Assembly (NCBI GenBank): GCA_017484065.1 | Contig: JAFUTX010000018.1 | Coordinates: 62,001 to 126,000, forward strand | Origin: Bacilli bacterium | GTDB taxonomy: Bacteria > Bacillota_I > Bacilli_A > RF39 > UBA660 | Reading direction: 5' to 3' | Length of the DNA stretch: 64,000 nucleotides | Part shown: one piece after another, positions 43,151 to 52,386 of the stretch | Layout of the letters: each line of letters starts with the position of its first letter | Numbering within the stretch: position 1 is the stretch's first letter | Notes under the pieces: model-generated | The model's database searches: none | Seen by the model: only the letters and a program-made list of their open reading frames with translations | What the model was told of the DNA's origin: nothing | Translations under genes and position numbers: made by a program

Positions 43151-44717
43151 AATTAGACAAATAAAAATAGATATTGCTAAAGATAATGATCAAGAGTTAA
43201 AGAAAAAAATTGTTAAACGTTTAAATATTTTAGATGGGGATTTAATAAGTTTTGATATAAAGAAAAAGTCAATTGATGCTAGAAGAAAAGATAATATTTA
43301 TTATATTTATGTTGTAGATGCTATAGTTAAAGATGAAGATAAAGTATTAACTAGAAATAGAGATAAAGATATATTAGTTGCTCCTACCGAGGAATACGAA
43401 ATGCCTAAAAAGGGATTAGGTAATGTAAATAAAAGAATTGTTGTAGTTGGTAGTGGTCCAGCTGGTTTGTTCTGTAGTTATTTATTAGCTAAAAATGGTT
43501 ATAATCCGATAATATTAGAACGTGGTGAAAAAATAGATGATAGAGTTAAAAGTGTTGATAACTTTTGGCTTACTAACAAATTGAATAAAAATAGTAATGT
43601 TCAATTTGGTGAAGGGGGAGCAGGAACGTTTTCAGATGGTAAACTTAATACATTAGTTAATGATAAGTTTTTTAGAAATAAGTTTGTATTAGAAACATTT
43701 GTTAAACATGGTGCTCCTGAAGACATTTTATATTTGCAAAAGCCTCATATAGGCACAGATATATTACGTGACGTTATTGTTAATATGCGTAAGTCTATTG
43801 AAAAAATGGGTGGTATGTTTAGATTTAATACTTGTTTAACTGATATAGTAATTGATAATAATGAATTAAAAAGTATTGTAGTTAATGATGAAGAAATAAT
43901 TGAATGTGATAGTGTAGTTTTAGCTATTGGTCATAGTGCAAGAGATACATTTAGGGTTTTGTTTGATAAAGGATTAGATATGCAAAGTAAACCTTTTGCA
44001 GTTGGAGTAAGAGTTGAACATCCTCAAAAGATGATTAGTAAAAGTCAATATGGTGATTATTATAAGTTACTTCCTCCAGCTAGTTATAAGTTAACTTATA
44101 CTACAAAAAGTGGTAGAGGTGTTTATTCTTTTTGCATGTGTCCTGGTGGATATGTTGTTAATGCTTCTAGTGAAGAAGGACGTCTTGCTATTAATGGAAT
44201 GAGTAATTATAAGAGGGATAGTAAGAACGCTAATAGTGCTGTAGTAGTTACTGTTAATTCTAATGATTATGGTAGTGATGTTTTTGATGGAGTTAAGTTT
44301 CAACAAAAATTAGAAGAATATGCTTATAAATGTGGTAATGGAAGTATTCCTGTTCAGTTATGGTGTGACTTTAAAACAAATAAAAAATCTTTAGGTTTTA
44401 AAGATAATTTTAGTGAGGTTAAAGGTAATATAACATTTGCTAATTTACAAGAAATATTTCCTAAATATATAAGTGATTCTATTATGGAAGCAATGCCAGA
44501 GTTTGGTAAAAAGATTAAAGGCTTTGATGATCCTTCAACAATTATGTTAGGAGTTGAGTCTAGAACATCTTCACCTGTTAGAATTGTTAGGAATGACCAT
44601 TTTGAATCTAATATTAAAGGAATATATCCATGTGGTGAGGGAGCTGGATATGCCGGAGGTATTATGACTGCTGCTATGGATGGTATGAAAGTTGCTGAAG
44701 AAATTATAAGTAAATAA
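43143..44717 (+). CDS. uncharacterised FAD-dependent dehydrogenase (COG2509 type)
   Basis: 524 residues. An N-terminal ~90-residue ferredoxin-like part (IRIRQIKIDIAKD...), then the FAD fold VVVGSGPAGLFCSYLLAKNG near residue 99, GEGGAGTFSDGKLNTL, FAVGVRVEHPQ and the C-terminal IYPCGEGAGYAGGIMTAAMDGMKVAE. Function unknown; the family is widespread in Firmicutes. GGAGGT precedes ATG. Confidence 0.9.
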   Translation: MIRIRQIKIDIAKDNDQELKKKIVKRLNILDGDLISFDIKKKSIDARRKDNIYYIYVVDAIVKDEDKVLTRNRDKDILVAPTEEYEMPKKGLGNVNKRIVVVGSGPAGLFCSYLLAKNGYNPIILERGEKIDDRVKSVDNFWLTNKLNKNSNVQFGEGGAGTFSDGKLNTLVNDKFFRNKFVLETFVKHGAPEDILYLQKPHIGTDILRDVIVNMRKSIEKMGGMFRFNTCLTDIVIDNNELKSIVVNDEEIIECDSVVLAIGHSARDTFRVLFDKGLDMQSKPFAVGVRVEHPQKMISKSQYGDYYKLLPPASYKLTYTTKSGRGVYSFCMCPGGYVVNASSEEGRLAINGMSNYKRDSKNANSAVVVTVNSNDYGSDVFDGVKFQQKLEEYAYKCGNGSIPVQLWCDFKTNKKSLGFKDNFSEVKGNITFANLQEIFPKYISDSIMEAMPEFGKKIKGFDDPSTIMLGVESRTSSPVRIVRNDHFESNIKGIYPCGEGAGYAGGIMTAAMDGMKVAEEIISK

Positions 44718-44751
44718 AAAGCTGTACAATATTAATTGTATAGCTTTTATA
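44717..44751. terminator. terminator between the dehydrogenase and the LemA-like gene
   Basis: AAAAGCT-TACAAT pairs with ATTGTA-AGCTTTT around ATTA with one mismatch; A-rich before and T-rich after, so it can serve both convergent genes. Confidence 0.75.
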
Positions 44752-45238
44752 TTTCAAATGTATTAAAATCTTTTTTCTTTTTTATTGTTAATAATAATTT
44801 ATTAATAATGTTATTTTGGCTTTTTTTAATGGCTAATATATTATCATTATAATAAGTTTTTAAAGCATATATTTTTTCATCATTAGCTTTAATATCTTTA
44901 GTAATTTGTTTAATGCTTTTATCTTCTTTTATTTTGTCATTATCATTAATTAAATCATTTAAAGTGTTATTACTAGTAGTTAATTCTTTGTCAAAATTTA
45001 TTAAATCTTCTTTTATGATATCTTGATAATAACTCTTTTCTTTAAGATAATTATCTTTTATTTCTTTATAGGCTTTTTCTATTAATTCTTTTTTATCATC
45101 AAGATTTTTATCTAGTTTATCTTTCGAATAATCTAATCTTTTAATTATATCTTCTAATTTGTGTTTATTGTATATTGTTAAAATAGCTAATACTCCTACT
45201 ACTATTATTATAAGACAAATAATTATGTTTACTATCAT
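44747..45238 (-). CDS. LemA-like membrane-anchored coiled-coil protein
   Basis: 163 residues. One N-terminal membrane helix (~2-22), then a helical bundle rich in Lys, Asp and Asn. The C-terminal segment DEKIYALKTYYNDNILAIKKSQNNIINKLL resembles the end of LemA proteins (ENKIxxxRxxYNxxVxxYN). Divergent member; function unknown. TGGTGAT precedes ATG on the minus strand. Confidence 0.5.
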   Translation of the reverse strand: MIVNIIICLIIIVVGVLAILTIYNKHKLEDIIKRLDYSKDKLDKNLDDKKELIEKAYKEIKDNYLKEKSYYQDIIKEDLINFDKELTTSNNTLNDLINDNDKIKEDKSIKQITKDIKANDEKIYALKTYYNDNILAIKKSQNNIINKLLLTIKKKKDFNTFEI

Positions 45239-45255
45239 TTATTATCACCAAAGTT

Positions 45256-45285
45256 ATTATATCATGTTATGTATTAACATTGCAA
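45256..45285 (-). promoter_or_regulatory. promoter of the LemA-like gene
   Basis: Minus strand: TTGCAA (45285-45280), 18-base spacer, TATAAT (45261-45256) with TGA extension. The TTGCAA is palindromic and is shared with the plus-strand promoter. Confidence 0.55.
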
Positions 45286-45308
45286 TTTAGAAATTTATTT
45301 TATATACT
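45280..45308 (+). promoter_or_regulatory. promoter of the MBL-fold gene
   Basis: TTGCAA (45280-45285), 17-base spacer, TATACT (45303-45308). Confidence 0.65.
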
Positions 45309-45324
45309 TTATTTGGTGAATTAA

Positions 45325-45825
45325 ATGAAAATAGATACGTTAGTTGTAGGTAGTTTAGCTACTAATTGTTATATAGTAAGTAAGAATAATAAATGTTTAA
45401 TAATTGATCCTGGTGATGAAGCTAATAAAATAATTGATGCTTGTAAAGATAAAGAAGTCGTTGGTATTTTAATAACTCATTATCATTTTGATCATATTGG
45501 AGCATTAGATGAAGTAAAGAATTATTTTAATGTGGAAGTAAATCCTAAAAACATTGATGGATTTAATTATGAAATAATAGAAACTCCTGGGCATAAAGAA
45601 GATTGCTTAACTTTTTACTTTGAAAAAGAACATGTTATGTTTGTTGGCGATTTTATATTTAATGATTCTATTGGAAGAATGGATTTAGCAGGAGGTAATG
45701 TTAAAGATATGAGAGATAGTCTTAAATTAATAAAGAGTTATCCTGATGATACTATTCTTTATCCCGGACATGGTCCAACAACTATTTTAGGAAAAGAAAA
45801 AAGACATTTTATATATTATATATAA
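45325..45825 (+). CDS. MBL-fold hydrolase, glyoxalase II-like
   Basis: 166 residues, shorter than the usual ~205. Zinc motif THYHFDHIG near residue 52, then ETPGHKEDCLTFYF, GDFIFNDSIGRMDL and YPGHGPTT. These are the ligands of the glyoxalase II/YcbL group, which hydrolyses thioesters. The loop between HYHFDHIG and TPGHKEDC is short, which explains the size. GGTGAA precedes ATG. Confidence 0.9.
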   Translation: MKIDTLVVGSLATNCYIVSKNNKCLIIDPGDEANKIIDACKDKEVVGILITHYHFDHIGALDEVKNYFNVEVNPKNIDGFNYEIIETPGHKEDCLTFYFEKEHVMFVGDFIFNDSIGRMDLAGGNVKDMRDSLKLIKSYPDDTILYPGHGPTTILGKEKRHFIYYI

Positions 45826-45832
45826 TGCCTTT

Positions 45833-46183
45833 TTAATTTGCTTTTATTGGTTCTTCAAATTCTATGTAATTTATATACATTGTTTTAATTAAATACCATT
45901 TTCCTGTTTTAGGATCACTTATAATTACGTAATCTGGTCCAGAATTTTCTACTATACCACTATATGTTTTGTCTTTATCATTGTTTGAATCAGTAAATGA
46001 TGCAAAGACATTTACTTTTTTTCCTTTATTAAATTTTAAGATATCTTCTATAAATAGGATTTTTTCTGGATTATTGTTTTGGTTACTATATAAGTTATTA
46101 TAGTTTTCTATTGGCATAGTATTATTCTCATTATTGTTATTGATTTCTGGAAATGTTGGATTTGGATAATATGTTCCGTTCAA
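45833..46183 (-). CDS. gerQ: spore coat protein GerQ
   Basis: 116 residues. A low-complexity Asn/Pro-rich N-terminus and a conserved C-terminal core FIEDILKFNKGKKVNVFASF, YSGIVENSGPDYVIISDPKTGKWYLIKTMYINYIEFEE, which identifies GerQ. In Bacillus it is cross-linked into the coat by transglutaminase and is needed for CwlJ localisation during germination. TTG start with GAGGTG 7 bases upstream on the minus strand. Confidence 0.93.
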   Translation of the reverse strand: MNGTYYPNPTFPEINNNNENNTMPIENYNNLYSNQNNNPEKILFIEDILKFNKGKKVNVFASFTDSNNDKDKTYSGIVENSGPDYVIISDPKTGKWYLIKTMYINYIEFEEPIKAN

Positions 46184-46242
46184 AAATATTCACCTCATTA
46201 AAATATATATGTATAAAAATACTTGTTATTCAAAATTTACCA

Positions 46243-46271
46243 TTTAAATGTATTATTTTTTTTGATATAAT
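46243..46271 (+). promoter_or_regulatory. promoter of ftsE
   Basis: TTTAAA (46243-46248), 17-base spacer, TATAAT (46266-46271) with TGA extension. Confidence 0.7.
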
Positions 46272-46296
46272 TATTTAAGAAAATAGGTGGTAATAA

Positions 46297-47166
46297 ATGA
46301 GTTTTATAGAGTTTAAAGATTGTTATAAGACATATTCAAATGGTGTAACAGCTCTTGCTAATGTATCTTTAACAATTGGTAAAGGAGAATTTGTCTTTTT
46401 AATAGGGTCAAGTGGTAGTGGTAAATCCACTTTAACTAAGATGTTATATAGAGAAGAAAAACCAACTAAAGGTAAAGTAATGGTTGGGGGTATAAATGTT
46501 GCTAAATTACGTAATGGACAAGTTTTTAAATTAAGAAGAAAGTTAGGAATAGTATTTCAAGATTTTAAATTACTTCCTAAACTTACTGTTTATGAAAATG
46601 TTGCTTATGGTCTAGAGACTCAAGGATTAAAAAAGAAAGAAATTAAACCAAAAGTTTTAAAAGCATTAGAAAGAGTTGGATTAAAAGAAAGAATAAGAAG
46701 TTTTCCTCATCAATTAAGTGGAGGAGAACAACAAAGAGTTTGTATTGCTAGAGCAATAGTTAATAAACCTAAACTGTTGATTTGTGATGAACCTACTGGT
46801 AATTTGGATCCAAAAACTAGTAAAGAAATAGTTAGTGTTTTAGATAATATTAATAAAGAAATGAAAACTACTATTATTATGGCAACTCATGATAAAGAAA
46901 TAGTTAATACAATGAAAAAGAGAGTTGTTATTATTGAAAATGGTGGAATAGCTGGTGATTATGATCAAGGTTCATATAAAGATTTTGCTACTAGAAAAAT
47001 TGATTTAGAGAAACTAAGTGAAGAAAAGAAGATTGTTAAGAAAACTGAAAAGTTAATTGAAGAAAAGAAAATTATTGATAAACAAATACAAGAAGATACA
47101 AAACCTGTTGAAATTGAAAAAATTGAAAAGAAAGCACCAAGAAGAACTAAGAAAGAAGATTTGTAA
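46297..47166 (+). CDS. ftsE: FtsE-type ABC ATPase with charged C-terminal tail, no ftsX beside it
   Basis: 289 residues. FtsE core of about 225 residues: Walker A IGSSGSGKST, GIVFQDFKLLPKLTVYENVA, signature LSGGEQQR, Walker B LLICDEPTGNLD and ATHDKEIV. A further ~60 residues of Lys/Glu/Ile (DLEKLSEEKKIVKKTEKLIEE and onwards) extend the usual end. FtsE with FtsX controls peptidoglycan hydrolases at the septum and, in Bacillus, CwlO. ftsX normally follows but here whiA does. GGTGG before ATG. Confidence 0.9.
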   Translation: MSFIEFKDCYKTYSNGVTALANVSLTIGKGEFVFLIGSSGSGKSTLTKMLYREEKPTKGKVMVGGINVAKLRNGQVFKLRRKLGIVFQDFKLLPKLTVYENVAYGLETQGLKKKEIKPKVLKALERVGLKERIRSFPHQLSGGEQQRVCIARAIVNKPKLLICDEPTGNLDPKTSKEIVSVLDNINKEMKTTIIMATHDKEIVNTMKKRVVIIENGGIAGDYDQGSYKDFATRKIDLEKLSEEKKIVKKTEKLIEEKKIIDKQIQEDTKPVEIEKIEKKAPRRTKKEDL

Positions 47167-47213
47167 TATTAAATAAAATAGTGTATTATAATCCTTAATT
47201 GCGAGGGATAAGT

Positions 47214-48134
47214 ATGACTTTTAATGTAAGAGTTAAAGAAGAAATTACTAAGTTGCCGATTAATACAATAGAGAAGCGAATGGAACTCTCTTCTTTTTTA
47301 CGTTATAACTCAAAACAAGAAAAAAATCATATTACTATTACTTTGGAGAATGCTTCTATTGCAAGAAGAATTTATAAAAACGTTAAAGAAATATTTGGTA
47401 TTAATATAAAAATTACTGTTAGATATCAAAAAAGATTTAGAGTTAAACAAATATATATATTGGAATTTTTTGATAAAGTTGATTATATATTAGAATCATT
47501 AAATATTATTAGCAATGGAAAAAAGAAAGATCCTAGTGAATTTGAAATGGAAGCTAGAGAGGAAAAAATTGCATATTTTAAAGGAGCCTTTTTAGCAGTA
47601 GGATCAGTTAGTGATCCAGCTATTAGTGGATATCATATGGAAATGATATTTAGTTTAAAAAAAGATGCTTTATTTATTATAAAGTTACTAGATGAGTTAG
47701 GATTTAAAGCTAAGTATATTAAAAGAAGTAATAAATATATGGTATATATTAAAAGTGCTGAAGTAATAAGTGATATTATAAGATTGTTTAAAGCTACTAA
47801 TTCATTATTTTATTATGAAGATATAAGAATATATAGAGATCATAAAAATATGGTTAATCGACTTAATAATTGTGATATAGCTAATCAAGAGAAAACAATT
47901 AATACAGCAATGAAACAATTAAAGGATATTGAATATATTTATGAAAATGATTTAATTAATTTGTTTGATGATAAAACCCAAAAGGTTATAGAATATCGTA
48001 AAAAAAATCCTGATATGTCTTATCAAGATTTAGCTGATGTAATAACTGATAATGAAAGTTTTAGTATTAGTAAGTCTGGGGTTAATCATGCTTTTATAAG
48101 AGTTAGAAAATTATTAGATAATGTTAAGAAATAA
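47214..48134 (+). CDS. whiA: WhiA, cell-division and sporulation regulator
   Basis: 306 residues. N-terminal [18 protein letters not shown]-type homing-endonuclease fold with [16 protein letters not shown] (~120-135) and the C-terminal HTH ([35 protein letters not shown]). WhiA binds DNA and affects chromosome segregation and division. ATG at 47214 behind GAGGGATAAG. The 3' end overlaps the convergent clpP by 11 bases. Confidence 0.95.
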   Translation: MTFNVRVKEEITKLPINTIEKRMELSSFLRYNSKQEKNHITITLENASIARRIYKNVKEIFGINIKITVRYQKRFRVKQIYILEFFDKVDYILESLNIISNGKKKDPSEFEMEAREEKIAYFKGAFLAVGSVSDPAISGYHMEMIFSLKKDALFIIKLLDELGFKAKYIKRSNKYMVYIKSAEVISDIIRLFKATNSLFYYEDIRIYRDHKNMVNRLNNCDIANQEKTINTAMKQLKDIEYIYENDLINLFDDKTQKVIEYRKKNPDMSYQDLADVITDNESFSISKSGVNHAFIRVRKLLDNVKK

Positions 48135-48696
48135 TTTCATCTATTAAGCCATATTTTAAAGCTTCATGGGCATCCATGTAGTTGTCTCTTTCAGTATCTT
48201 TAGTAATTTTATTTATACTTTTACCTGTAATAGAAGCTAATATTTTATTAAGCTTCTTTTTTGTTTTTATGATTCTATCAGTAGCTATTTTAATATCTGT
48301 TACTTGACCTTGAGCTCCTCCTAATGGTTGGTGGATCATAACTTCAGCATTAGGTAATGCACATCTTTTACCTTTTGCTCCGCATGCAAGTAAGAACGCT
48401 GCCATACTAGCAGCCATACCAATAACAATTGTTTTTATGTCACTTTTAACATAATTAAATGTATCGTAAATAGCCATGCCACTAGTGATAGAACCTCCCG
48501 GGGAATTAATATAAATGTAGATATCATCATGATTAATACTATCTAGGTAAAGTAACTCGCTTACTACAATGTTGGATAGGTGGTCGTCGATTTCACCTGT
48601 AATAAATATAATTCTATCTTTTAATAATCTACTATATAAATCGTACGCATATTCTTTATTACTACTCTTTTCAATAACAGTTGGAATTATGTTCAC
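48124..48696 (-). CDS. clpP: ATP-dependent Clp protease proteolytic subunit
   Basis: 190 residues. Begins [30 protein letters not shown], catalytic Ser in GMAASMAA (~97), His in [11 protein letters not shown] (~122), Asp in TERDNYMDA (~171). It forms the barrel used by ClpX/ClpC. The GTG start at 48696 follows AGGTGAT (48701-48707). The overlap of coding ends with whiA is unusual but each reading is clearly functional. Confidence 0.95.
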   Translation of the reverse strand: MNIIPTVIEKSSNKEYAYDLYSRLLKDRIIFITGEIDDHLSNIVVSELLYLDSINHDDIYIYINSPGGSITSGMAIYDTFNYVKSDIKTIVIGMAASMAAFLLACGAKGKRCALPNAEVMIHQPLGGAQGQVTDIKIATDRIIKTKKKLNKILASITGKSINKITKDTERDNYMDAHEALKYGLIDEIIS

Positions 48697-48903
48697 ATTT
48701 ATCACCTATAAATATATAGTTACTTTTTTTATTTTTTATGCAAAATATATTATTAATTTTTATGGTTATTATATAAATTTTACAAAAATATACATAAACT
48801 TAGATTAAATATCTATAAAAAAAATTTAAAATATGGTAATATTATATTTAGATAATAATAAGATAAATAACAGTCAAAAATGATGAAAAGGGGATTTGTT
48901 ATT

Positions 48904-50580
48904 ATGAATGATGGAATAAAACTAAACGATGTTGATATGATTACTATTACTTTTAAAAACGGTACTAAACATCGTTATAATAAAGGTACTACTTACTATG
49001 ATATTAGTCGTGATAGTCATGATGTGGTTGAAGCTATTGGTGTTAAAGTTGACAATGCAATAGTCAATTTAAATGATAAGGTTAATCATGATTGTAGTGT
49101 AGAATTTATAGATGTAACTGATATTAATGGATATAAAATGTATCAAGCAGGTCTTAAATTTCTATTAGAGGTTGCTGTTAAAGAGTTAATACCTAATAGT
49201 GAGGTGTATTTTAGACATAGTGTTCCTAAGGGAATATTAGCTGAGGTTAAGTGTGATAAAAAAATATTAGAAAAAGAATTTCTGGATATTAAGAGTAAAA
49301 TGCGTGATTTAGTTAGAGAAGATCATCGTATTTATAAATACAATGTATTTAAAAAAGAAGCTATGGATTATTATGAAGAACAAGGATTAGTGGAGAAAGC
49401 TAAAAACATTCATAATTTAAATGCCGATGTAGTAGCATTTTATAAATTAAAGGATTTATTTAATTATTATTATGTAGAGATGCCTTATAGTACTGCTGCT
49501 TTAAGAAGATTTGATTTAGAGTTTCTAGGGGATAATAGATTTGTAATTGTTGTACCTAGTGTAAGAACTAATGGTAGAGTTCCTGAATACATTAATTATC
49601 CTAATATTATAACAAGTTTTTATCAAGGCTCAAAGTGGTTAGAAGTAATGGGCATACCTTATGTTTCTAATTTAAATGATATTGTGGCTAATGGTGATAT
49701 AAAAGAATTTATTTTATCTAGTGAAATTGTTTATAGTAGTACGATTGCTATTTTAGCTGAAAAGGTAATAGCTAATCGTGATATAAAGTTTATTTTAATT
49801 GCTGGACCATCTAGTAGTGGTAAAACTACTACAACCAAAAAGATGGCAAGTTATTTTAAAGCTAGAGGATATGATCCTGTATGTTTTTCTACTGATGATT
49901 ACTATTTAAATATTGATGATATACCAGCTAATGCTGATGGTGAAAAAGATTTTGAAGCTATAGAAGCTTTAGATTTAGAAGAATTTAACAAAGATTTACA
50001 AAAATTATTAAATGGCGAATATATTGATAATAAAAGATATGATTTTGTATTAGGACAAAGATTTTTAACTGGTAAAAAGACTCATTTAAAAGAAAATGGT
50101 ATCGTTTTAATAGAAGGATTACATTGTTTAAATGATAATTTATGTAGAAATATATCTAGAAGTAATATATTTAAGGTGTATTTAAGTCCGTTTATACCTT
50201 TGAATATTGATAGACATAATTATATTTCTACTTTAGATTTACGATTAATTAGAAGAATTGCTAGAGATAATCGTAGCAGAGGTAAGAATGTTTGTGCTAC
50301 AATAGAGATGTGGCAACAAGTTAGAAATGGGGAAGAAAAATATATTTTTCCTTATATTGGAGAAGCTGATGCTATACTTAATACGGCTATGGCTTATGAA
50401 CTTGGGGTTTTAAAAATATATGTTAATCCTTTGCTTTATTCAGTAGAGGTTACATCACCTTATTATGAAGAAGCTAGAAGACTTATTAATTTCTTATCAA
50501 GTTTTTATGAAATACCTAGTGAGTTAATTAATAATGATTCAGTTATTAGAGAGTTTATAGGAGGAGGAATTGTAGAATGA
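48904..50580 (+). CDS. nucleoside kinase: TGS/SAD-like N-terminus fused to uridine-kinase domain
   Basis: 558 residues. Residues ~1-80 are a TGS-like beta-grasp (ITITFKNGTKHRYNKGTT), ~80-200 resemble the second additional domain of threonyl-tRNA synthetase, and from ~290 a P-loop kinase with Walker A AGPSSSGKTTTTKK, STDDYYLN and VLIEGLHCLN follows, which matches uridine/phosphoribulokinase fold. Known in Thermotoga and clostridia as a nucleoside kinase fused to ThrRS-like modules. Precise substrate unknown. ATG behind AAAGGGGA. It overlaps gap by 4 bases. Confidence 0.88.
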   Translation: MNDGIKLNDVDMITITFKNGTKHRYNKGTTYYDISRDSHDVVEAIGVKVDNAIVNLNDKVNHDCSVEFIDVTDINGYKMYQAGLKFLLEVAVKELIPNSEVYFRHSVPKGILAEVKCDKKILEKEFLDIKSKMRDLVREDHRIYKYNVFKKEAMDYYEEQGLVEKAKNIHNLNADVVAFYKLKDLFNYYYVEMPYSTAALRRFDLEFLGDNRFVIVVPSVRTNGRVPEYINYPNIITSFYQGSKWLEVMGIPYVSNLNDIVANGDIKEFILSSEIVYSSTIAILAEKVIANRDIKFILIAGPSSSGKTTTTKKMASYFKARGYDPVCFSTDDYYLNIDDIPANADGEKDFEAIEALDLEEFNKDLQKLLNGEYIDNKRYDFVLGQRFLTGKKTHLKENGIVLIEGLHCLNDNLCRNISRSNIFKVYLSPFIPLNIDRHNYISTLDLRLIRRIARDNRSRGKNVCATIEMWQQVRNGEEKYIFPYIGEADAILNTAMAYELGVLKIYVNPLLYSVEVTSPYYEEARRLINFLSSFYEIPSELINNDSVIREFIGGGIVE

Positions 50581-51578
50581 TAAAAGTTGCAATTAATGGT
50601 TTTGGAAGAATAGGAAGGTTAGCATTTAGAGAGATACTTAAAGAAAGTGATATGGAAGTCGTTGCTATTAACGATTTAACTAAAGCTGAAGATTTAGCTT
50701 ACTTACTTAAATATGATACTAATCATAGAACATTAAATGAAGATATTTCTTTTGATGAGGATGAAATAATATTTGGAAGTAAAAGAGTTAAAGTATATAG
50801 TGAAATGGATCCAATTAACTTACCTTGGAGGGAGTTAAATGTTGATCTAGTATTAGAATGTACTGGTTTATTTACTAAAAAGGATGATGCTTATAAACAT
50901 ATACAAGCTGGAGCTAAAAAGGTTTTAATTAGTGCTCCTGCAAAAGGAGATGTTAAAACTGTTGTTTATAATGTTAATGATAATATACTAGAATCTAGTG
51001 ATGAAATTGTTTCAGCGGCTAGTTGTACTACTAACTGCTTAGCACCTGTACTTAAGGTAATTAATGATAATATTGGAATTAATAAGGGATTTATGACAAC
51101 AGTTCATGCTTATACTAATGATCAAGCTACACTTGATATACCTCATAAAAAAGGTATTAAAGCTCGTAGAGGAAGAGCATGTGCTATGAATATTGTTCCT
51201 GCAAGTACTGGAGCTGCTGCTGCTATTGGTTTAGTTATACCTGATTTACAAGGTAAATTAGATGGTAATGCATTTAGAGTTCCAGTTAGTGATGGTTCAG
51301 TTGTTGATGTAACTTTAGATGTAGCTAGAAATACTAGTGTAGATGAAGTTAATAGATTATTTATTGATAACCAAAATGAAACACTTACTGCTACTTATGA
51401 TCCAATCGTATCAAGTGATATAATAGGTAAGAAAGTCGGAGCTACTGTTGATTTACTTTGTACTAACTTAATTGAAGTTGATGGTAAACAATTACTAAAA
51501 GTAGTAGCGTGGTATGATAATGAACTTGGTTATACTGTTCAAATGATTAGAACAGCTAAAAAGATGTTTAATTGTTAA
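50577..51578 (+). CDS. gap: glyceraldehyde-3-phosphate dehydrogenase, type I
   Basis: 333 residues. NAD-binding INGFGRIGRLAFRE, the catalytic Cys in SAASCTTNCLAP (~150), His in TVHAYTNDQ, and the RVPVSDGSVVDVT region. Catalyses the NAD-linked oxidative step of glycolysis. Starts inside the kinase gene with an AGGAGGA site. No pgk, tpi or eno beside it. It ends in a terminator. Confidence 0.97.
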   Translation: MIKVAINGFGRIGRLAFREILKESDMEVVAINDLTKAEDLAYLLKYDTNHRTLNEDISFDEDEIIFGSKRVKVYSEMDPINLPWRELNVDLVLECTGLFTKKDDAYKHIQAGAKKVLISAPAKGDVKTVVYNVNDNILESSDEIVSAASCTTNCLAPVLKVINDNIGINKGFMTTVHAYTNDQATLDIPHKKGIKARRGRACAMNIVPASTGAAAAIGLVIPDLQGKLDGNAFRVPVSDGSVVDVTLDVARNTSVDEVNRLFIDNQNETLTATYDPIVSSDIIGKKVGATVDLLCTNLIEVDGKQLLKVVAWYDNELGYTVQMIRTAKKMFNC

Positions 51579-51611
51579 AGATATGAGTTATAAGCTTATA
51601 TCTTTTTTTGT
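51577..51611 (+). terminator. intrinsic terminator of gap
   Basis: AAAGATAT/ATATCTTT 8-bp stem, 13-base loop, T-run. Confidence 0.85.
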
Positions 51612-51663
51612 TGATGTCTATTAAAAGGAATGCAGTTTTATATCGGCGTTTTTTTGTCTTATT

Positions 51664-51692
51664 TTGTCGTTTGGCACAGACCGACAAACTTT
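51664..51692 (+). other. strong hairpin in the gap to DUF1016 intergenic region
   Basis: TTTGTC (51664-51669) pairs with GACAAA (51683-51688), and GTTTG with CAGAC inside around loop GCA with one bulged C. Followed by CTTTTA, a poor T-run. It may be a weak terminator or a leader/operator structure. Confidence 0.45.
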
Positions 51693-51704
51693 TAGTTTTA
51701 AGTG

Positions 51705-51713
51705 TGTTATAGT
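51705..51713 (+). promoter_or_regulatory. extended -10 promoter before the DUF1016 remnant
   Basis: TGTTATAGT at 51705-51713; no good -35. Predicted RNA start near 51720. Confidence 0.45.
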
Positions 51714-51732
51714 AAAAATAATTTGTAAAAAA

Positions 51733-51754
51733 AGGAGGATATAATCTATGTAAA
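51733..51754 (+). promoter_or_regulatory. ribosome binding site leading to an AUG-UAA start-stop
   Basis: AAAGGAGGAT at 51733-51742, then ATGTAA at 51749-51754: a full-strength ribosome binding site followed by a start codon directly adjacent to a stop. No longer frame uses this site. Confidence 0.55.
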
Positions 51755-51810
51755 AACAACTATTTAAAATAATAATATAAAAAATTATAACGGGAGGGTT
51801 ATGGTTAGAA

Positions 51811-52299
51811 ATGAACTATTATAATGAAATAAAAAATTTATTACTAGATAATGAAATAATTAAAAGAGTTAAAGATTATAGTAAAAATAAAAATGATTTA
51901 GATACTTATTATAATGTAGGTAAAATGTTAGCTGAAGCTGGTAAACACTATGGCGAAGGAATTATTAAAAATTACTCTATAAAACTTATGAACGAGGTAG
52001 ATAAAAAGTATAACACTACTAATTTAAAAAGATATCGTCAGTTTTATTGGTTAATACAAAAAGGTGCCCCAATCGGGCACCAATTATCGTGGAGTCATTA
52101 TAGAGAGTTAATTCCTTTAAAAGATATTAATAAAGTTAAATATTATATAACAATTTGTATATATCAAAATTTAACTAGAGACGAACTTAAATCGAGAATA
52201 AAAAATAGAGAATATGAACGACTAGATGATGATACTAAATTAAAACTAATTAATAAAGAAAATACTACTTTAACTGATTTAGTACCTAATTATATTTAG
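51811..52299 (+). CDS. DUF1016 N-terminal domain protein, truncated (nuclease part missing)
   Basis: 162 residues. The winged-helix-like DUF1016_N domain is clear: YYNVGKMLAEA, TTNLKRYRQFYWLIQKGAPIGHQLSWSHYRELIPLKDINKVKYYI. Full family members (YhcG/PDDEXK nucleases) are about 340 residues with a C-terminal PD-(D/E)XK nuclease; here the frame ends at DLVPNYI and no nuclease sequence follows. A 7-codon frame (51801-51824) starting after GGGAGGG overlaps its start. Could be a remnant or a free-standing DNA-binding part. Confidence 0.75.
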   Translation: MNYYNEIKNLLLDNEIIKRVKDYSKNKNDLDTYYNVGKMLAEAGKHYGEGIIKNYSIKLMNEVDKKYNTTNLKRYRQFYWLIQKGAPIGHQLSWSHYRELIPLKDINKVKYYITICIYQNLTRDELKSRIKNREYERLDDDTKLKLINKENTTLTDLVPNYI

Positions 52300-52386
52300 A
52301 GAATATGAATTAGTTTAAGATTTTAACTTTTTTATATAATTTTTTAAAAATGTGGTATTATAAGTAACAGCGAGTGGTGAAGTAAA

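Noticed and set aside
48706-48903. Hidden gene or small RNA between clpP and the kinase gene
   Set aside because: Extremely AT-rich sequence; only weak promoter-like hexamers and no stable hairpin with a T-run.
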